Both the position numbers and the translations under genes were made by a program. The notes below the pieces were generated by a model. That model saw nothing but the letters and a program-made list of their open reading frames with translations, searched no databases and had not been told where the DNA came from. Positions 29,754 to 31,868 of a DNA stretch of 31,868 nucleotides are shown in pieces (position 1 is the first letter of the stretch; every line of letters starts with the position of its first letter). This DNA is from a virus. The stretch spans positions 1 through 31,868 of IMG/VR virus record IMGVR_UViG_3300011440_000047; one strand, 5' to 3'.

Positions 29754-29950
29754 AATGAATAGTTTATGTAGAGTGTTTCTGTGTTTCGCACTCTACGGGT
29801 TTGAGGATGAATGAACTGATCGTACCCGCAGTAAAGCTGCCATCCGTTTCTTTCGCACCAGCGGATGAACCGCCTTTTTTTTCTTGTGGAAATCGGAAGT
29901 TTGAGCCACTTGTACTCAAAGTTTCCGTCATCATTTCTGTTGTTTCTCAT
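29750..29950 (-). CDS. Hypothetical small basic protein
   Basis: A 66-residue, very basic and Trp-rich protein starting MRNNRNDDGNFEYKWLKLPI. The centre STRKKRRFIRWCERNGWQL and the later HPQTRRVRNTETLYINYSL suggest nucleic-acid contact. I do not recognise the family. It overlaps both neighbours by four bases. Confidence 0.6.
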   Translation of the reverse strand: MRNNRNDDGNFEYKWLKLPISTRKKRRFIRWCERNGWQLYCGYDQFIHPQTRRVRNTETLYINYSL

Positions 29951-30186
29951 TTGTTAAAGGGGATTAAGTAGTCTTTACAATGTTTTACTGATACGAGTCG
30001 CTCCATAATTGCGAAGGCGCCATCACGTGAGGCGAATTTACCCTCGACAAATACGAATTTTGAGCCAGTGTGATATACCCTCACCATGTACACCTCGCCT
30101 TCAACGAGGCGGGTGTAGTTTGAGTGATTGGGTTCGGGGGAAGTAGCTCTCGCCATGTACTTCCAGGATCTAACTGTCTGCGTCAT
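29947..30186 (-). CDS. Hypothetical small β-rich protein
   Basis: A 79-residue protein starting MTQTVRSWKYMARATSPEPN. A likely small barrel is formed by RLVEGEVYMVRVYHTGSKFV followed by FVEGKFASRDGAF, a pattern resembling phage proteins with an SH3-like or β-barrel fold. The function is unknown. Its ATG overlaps the stop of the gene at 30183-30356 by four bases. Confidence 0.6.
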   Translation of the reverse strand: MTQTVRSWKYMARATSPEPNHSNYTRLVEGEVYMVRVYHTGSKFVFVEGKFASRDGAFAIMERLVSVKHCKDYLIPFNK

Positions 30187-30356
30187 GACCTACCATCCTT
30201 GTTTTTATAGAGTATTACGATTGCCTCGATGTACTGGTTCATTTCTTTTCGCTGCTTTGACTTTTCAAAGTCCTCGTCTTCAATCATGAGTTCTTTGTTT
30301 TTCTCATACAACGAATACCAAGTGACCATTAGTTGGTCGACTACTTTTTCGAACAT
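30183..30356 (-). CDS. Small acidic helical protein (57 aa)
   Basis: The frame from ATG at 30356 to TGA at 30183 encodes MFEKVVDQLMVTWYSLYEKN and continues KELMIEDEDFEKSKQRKEMN to IVILYKNKDGRS. It is entirely helical. The start is preceded by AAGGAGGTCGAT, the strongest Shine-Dalgarno site that I found in the window, which makes this a real gene although it overlaps the upstream gene by 16 bases. Its TGA overlaps the next ATG by four bases. Confidence 0.7.
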   Translation of the reverse strand: MFEKVVDQLMVTWYSLYEKNKELMIEDEDFEKSKQRKEMNQYIEAIVILYKNKDGRS

Positions 30357-30526
30357 ATCGACCTCCTTAGTAATTGAAGCGTTAAGTCAATATGTGTTTG
30401 CGCAGATTCGAGAGTGTCATGTTTGAATCTGTTTAGTACGACAAACTCATTGCCGTCTTTCTCTATGATACAGCCCTTGTACTTAATGTAGGTGGCTGCT
30501 ATCACTTTTGCTAACTGTTCGTTCAT
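30341..30526 (-). CDS. Hypothetical small protein
   Basis: A 61-residue protein starting MNEQLAKVIAATYIKYKGCI. It has a short helix, a β-hairpin (GCIIEKDGNEFVVLNRF) and a C-terminal helix (TLESAQTHIDLTLQLLRRS), an αββα order seen in small single-domain phage proteins. The leader before the ATG is A-rich (TCTTAAAAAACAGACAA). No function can be assigned. Confidence 0.6.
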   Translation of the reverse strand: MNEQLAKVIAATYIKYKGCIIEKDGNEFVVLNRFKHDTLESAQTHIDLTLQLLRRSICSKK

Positions 30527-30544
30527 TTGTCTGTTTTTTAAGAT

Positions 30545-30823
30545 TTAAGAATACATCATTTGAGAATCCATATCAGCAGCAGAATACCACTCGCCATTAA
30601 CTCCCTGAACCGCCGGAGCGTAGTAGGCGTTTACAACAGATTGGTGATGCTTAGTGAATACCTTTTGAAGATTCGGTGGCATTGCTTCAAACATCAATTC
30701 TACTCTGTGGCACTCGTGCTTTTTGGTGCGGCCGAGTGGGCAAATATCTTGATTTGCCAGGAATTGGGCTTTGCGCTTAATTGTCGCAAGCTGCTTAGTG
30801 TAACGTTTTGCTCTGTGTGTCAT
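30545..30823 (-). CDS. Hypothetical basic protein, first gene after a promoter
   Basis: A 92-residue protein from ATG at 30823 (MTHRAKRYTKQLATIKRKAQ), preceded by TTTAAAAACAAAGAAC. The N-terminal third is basic and helical. In the middle, DICPLGRTKKHECHRVELMF includes two Cys and two His that might bind zinc. It is the first gene downstream of the promoter at 30851-30880 and probably opens the message that runs to 28817. Confidence 0.6.
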   Translation of the reverse strand: MTHRAKRYTKQLATIKRKAQFLANQDICPLGRTKKHECHRVELMFEAMPPNLQKVFTKHHQSVVNAYYAPAVQGVNGEWYSAADMDSQMMYS

Positions 30824-30850
30824 GTTCTTTGTTTTTAAATTTGTTATACA

Positions 30851-30880
30851 CAAATTTACAATAGTTTTTCCACATGGCAA
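30851..30880 (-). promoter_or_regulatory. Bacteroidota-type promoter
   Basis: On the minus strand TTG (30880-30878) and TAAATTTG (30858-30851) are 19 bases apart, matching the −33/−7 consensus of Bacteroidota σ factors. It lies in the gap between the HD-domain gene and the gene at 30545-30823, 28 bases before the start codon. It is the best-spaced promoter for genes in this window. Confidence 0.7.
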
Positions 30881-30891
30881 TCATTCAAATG

Positions 30892-31401
30892 TTAATGTAT
30901 TGTTAATGCTTTAAAATACATCAGGAACATATCTTCAGCCATTCTCGAAGTCAAAAACTCTTTGTATTCTCTATTTTGGTCAAAAAGCATTATCTCATTC
31001 CATTCCCTTTCGAGCATGGCGTCATCTATAAAAGCTATTTTCATGCTCATCGGAAACTCGAAATTAAATTTTTCAGATATAACTTTCATGAGATTGTACT
31101 CCAATTTTCTATATTGCGGAATAAGCCCTTTAATTGGTCTCGGAATGTCCATGAGATATGCTTCACTCGCGTCATGAAGTAGAGCCGAAAGCTTATCTTC
31201 TTGTTTGGCGAGTTCCATACATCGAATAGAGTGTTCTGCGACAGAATAAAATCTTGGCAGATGCCCACCGAATCTACACTGCATCGAAAGCGAGTGAGCT
31301 ATATCCTCAATGCAAATCATTTCTGGTGTTGGGTTAAGAACATTCACGTAAATTCCAGTGAATGTTCTTATGCAATTTGGTTCAAATAAGTTTTCTTTCA
31401 T
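30892..31401 (-). CDS. HD-domain phosphohydrolase (YfbR-like)
   Basis: A 169-residue protein. The metal-binding HD pattern is complete: RFYSVAEHSIR gives His57, KLSALLHDASEAYLMDIPRP gives His76-Asp77, and IAFIDDAMLEREW supplies the C-terminal Asp at 126-127. The length and the S-V-A-E-H and L-L-H-D-A-x-E-A-Y steps match the phage relatives of YfbR, a 5′-deoxynucleotidase that dephosphorylates dNMPs. In phages these enzymes adjust the nucleotide pool or take part in base-modification pathways. It overlaps the upstream gene by four bases, and its stop is followed by the promoter at 30851-30880. Confidence 0.85.
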   Translation of the reverse strand: MKENLFEPNCIRTFTGIYVNVLNPTPEMICIEDIAHSLSMQCRFGGHLPRFYSVAEHSIRCMELAKQEDKLSALLHDASEAYLMDIPRPIKGLIPQYRKLEYNLMKVISEKFNFEFPMSMKIAFIDDAMLEREWNEIMLFDQNREYKEFLTSRMAEDMFLMYFKALTIH

Positions 31402-31868
31402 GATGCTGCGTATAAGAATTCTTTCATAAATCGAGGCAGTGGTTGATCGTTTAAGAACCAGTCAGTAAGTCCAATTTTGTCTTTCCATATCAAGACTTTT
31501 GGGTTCTTTGCTTTCTGTGTTTCCTTGAACGTCGCCATGAAAACGTAGGATTTTCTCTTTAAATCAGGACGCTCCTTTAAAATGATAGAGACGCATTCTT
31601 TAACAGTCATAAACCGATTATTTTCTTTGAGGATTTCCTGGATTCTGTCAATCCATCTGAAAAATACCTTTGGCTTATGTGGTTGTTTTCTAATAGTAGC
31701 TTGCGCACCGATCAACTCTGAAATAGCCTGTTTATTTTCGTCTATTTGAGCTTTGAGAATATCGACCCTGTACTTCTGATCATTGTAGTCTTTTTCAAGC
31801 TCTTTTAATGTAGGGAGTCGAGTCGTTAGTTCTTTGCCGAATTCTATGATCTCTGTTTCCAGGATGGA
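31398..31868 (-). CDS. Coiled-coil protein with winged-helix-like end, 5′ part missing
   Basis: The frame is open from the right edge to TGA at 31398, so at least 156 residues are encoded and the start lies outside the window. The visible N-terminal part is a coiled coil (ETEIIEFGKELTTRLPTLKE, LEKDYNDQKYRVDILKAQID). The C-terminal 95 residues resemble a small helix-turn-helix or winged-helix domain: FFRWIDRIQEILKENNRFMT, VKECVSIILKERPDL, then KVLIWKDKIGLTDWF. It may be a DNA-binding or regulatory protein. It is coupled to the HD gene by a 4-base ATGA overlap. Confidence 0.65.
   Translation of the reverse strand, partial: SILETEIIEFGKELTTRLPTLKELEKDYNDQKYRVDILKAQIDENKQAISELIGAQATIRKQPHKPKVFFRWIDRIQEILKENNRFMTVKECVSIILKERPDLKRKSYVFMATFKETQKAKNPKVLIWKDKIGLTDWFLNDQPLPRFMKEFLYAAS

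Overview
The window is a stretch of a tailed-phage (siphovirus-type) genome, either a free phage or a prophage segment, whose host is most likely a member of the Bacteroidota. The host call rests on the −7 elements, which fit the Bacteroidota consensus TAnnTTTG (2332-2339, 24908-24915, 25326-25333, 30851-30858), on start codons mostly preceded by A-rich leaders such as TAAAAAC instead of strong Shine-Dalgarno sites, on low G+C content, and on phage families I know mainly from Bacteroidota phages. Every convincing gene lies on the minus strand, so transcription runs from the right edge to the left edge.

Right part (31868-26467): tightly packed small genes, many with 4-base ATGA overlaps. Recognisable ones are an HD-domain nucleotidohydrolase-like protein, a small helix-turn-helix protein next to a cluster of palindromic repeats, a VRR-NUC nuclease and the small terminase subunit.

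Middle (26466-23958): about 1.1 kb of non-coding, repeat-filled DNA directly downstream of terS. It holds eight copies of a near-palindrome with core CTAACGYTAG, paired direct repeats and perfect hairpins. It is followed by a self-contained cassette of two small membrane proteins and an unknown 255-residue protein, with its own −7 elements and a terminator. The cassette and repeats separate terS from terL.

Head module (23957-15067): large terminase, a small conserved protein, a cytosine-methyltransferase-like enzyme, a glycoside-hydrolase-like TIM-barrel protein overlapping a two-helix membrane protein, portal, a conserved unknown, HK97-type prohead protease, HK97-type major capsid protein and head-tail connectors. 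Tail module (15066-2623): major tail protein followed by a terminator, chaperone-position proteins, tape measure, a 1319-residue tail-tip protein with three Ig-like repeats, a fibre carrying an SGNH esterase domain, a second fibre-like protein, and a small lipoprotein with a C-terminal membrane helix that looks like a unimolecular spanin. A strong terminator (2570-2600) closes this unit.

Left part (2339-1): a new unit starts from a −7 element and carries small accessory genes, including a DUF3846 protein, a degenerate P-loop-like protein and small membrane proteins. It ends in a truncated phage gene at the left edge. I found no integrase, no tRNA, no CRISPR array and no clear endolysin.
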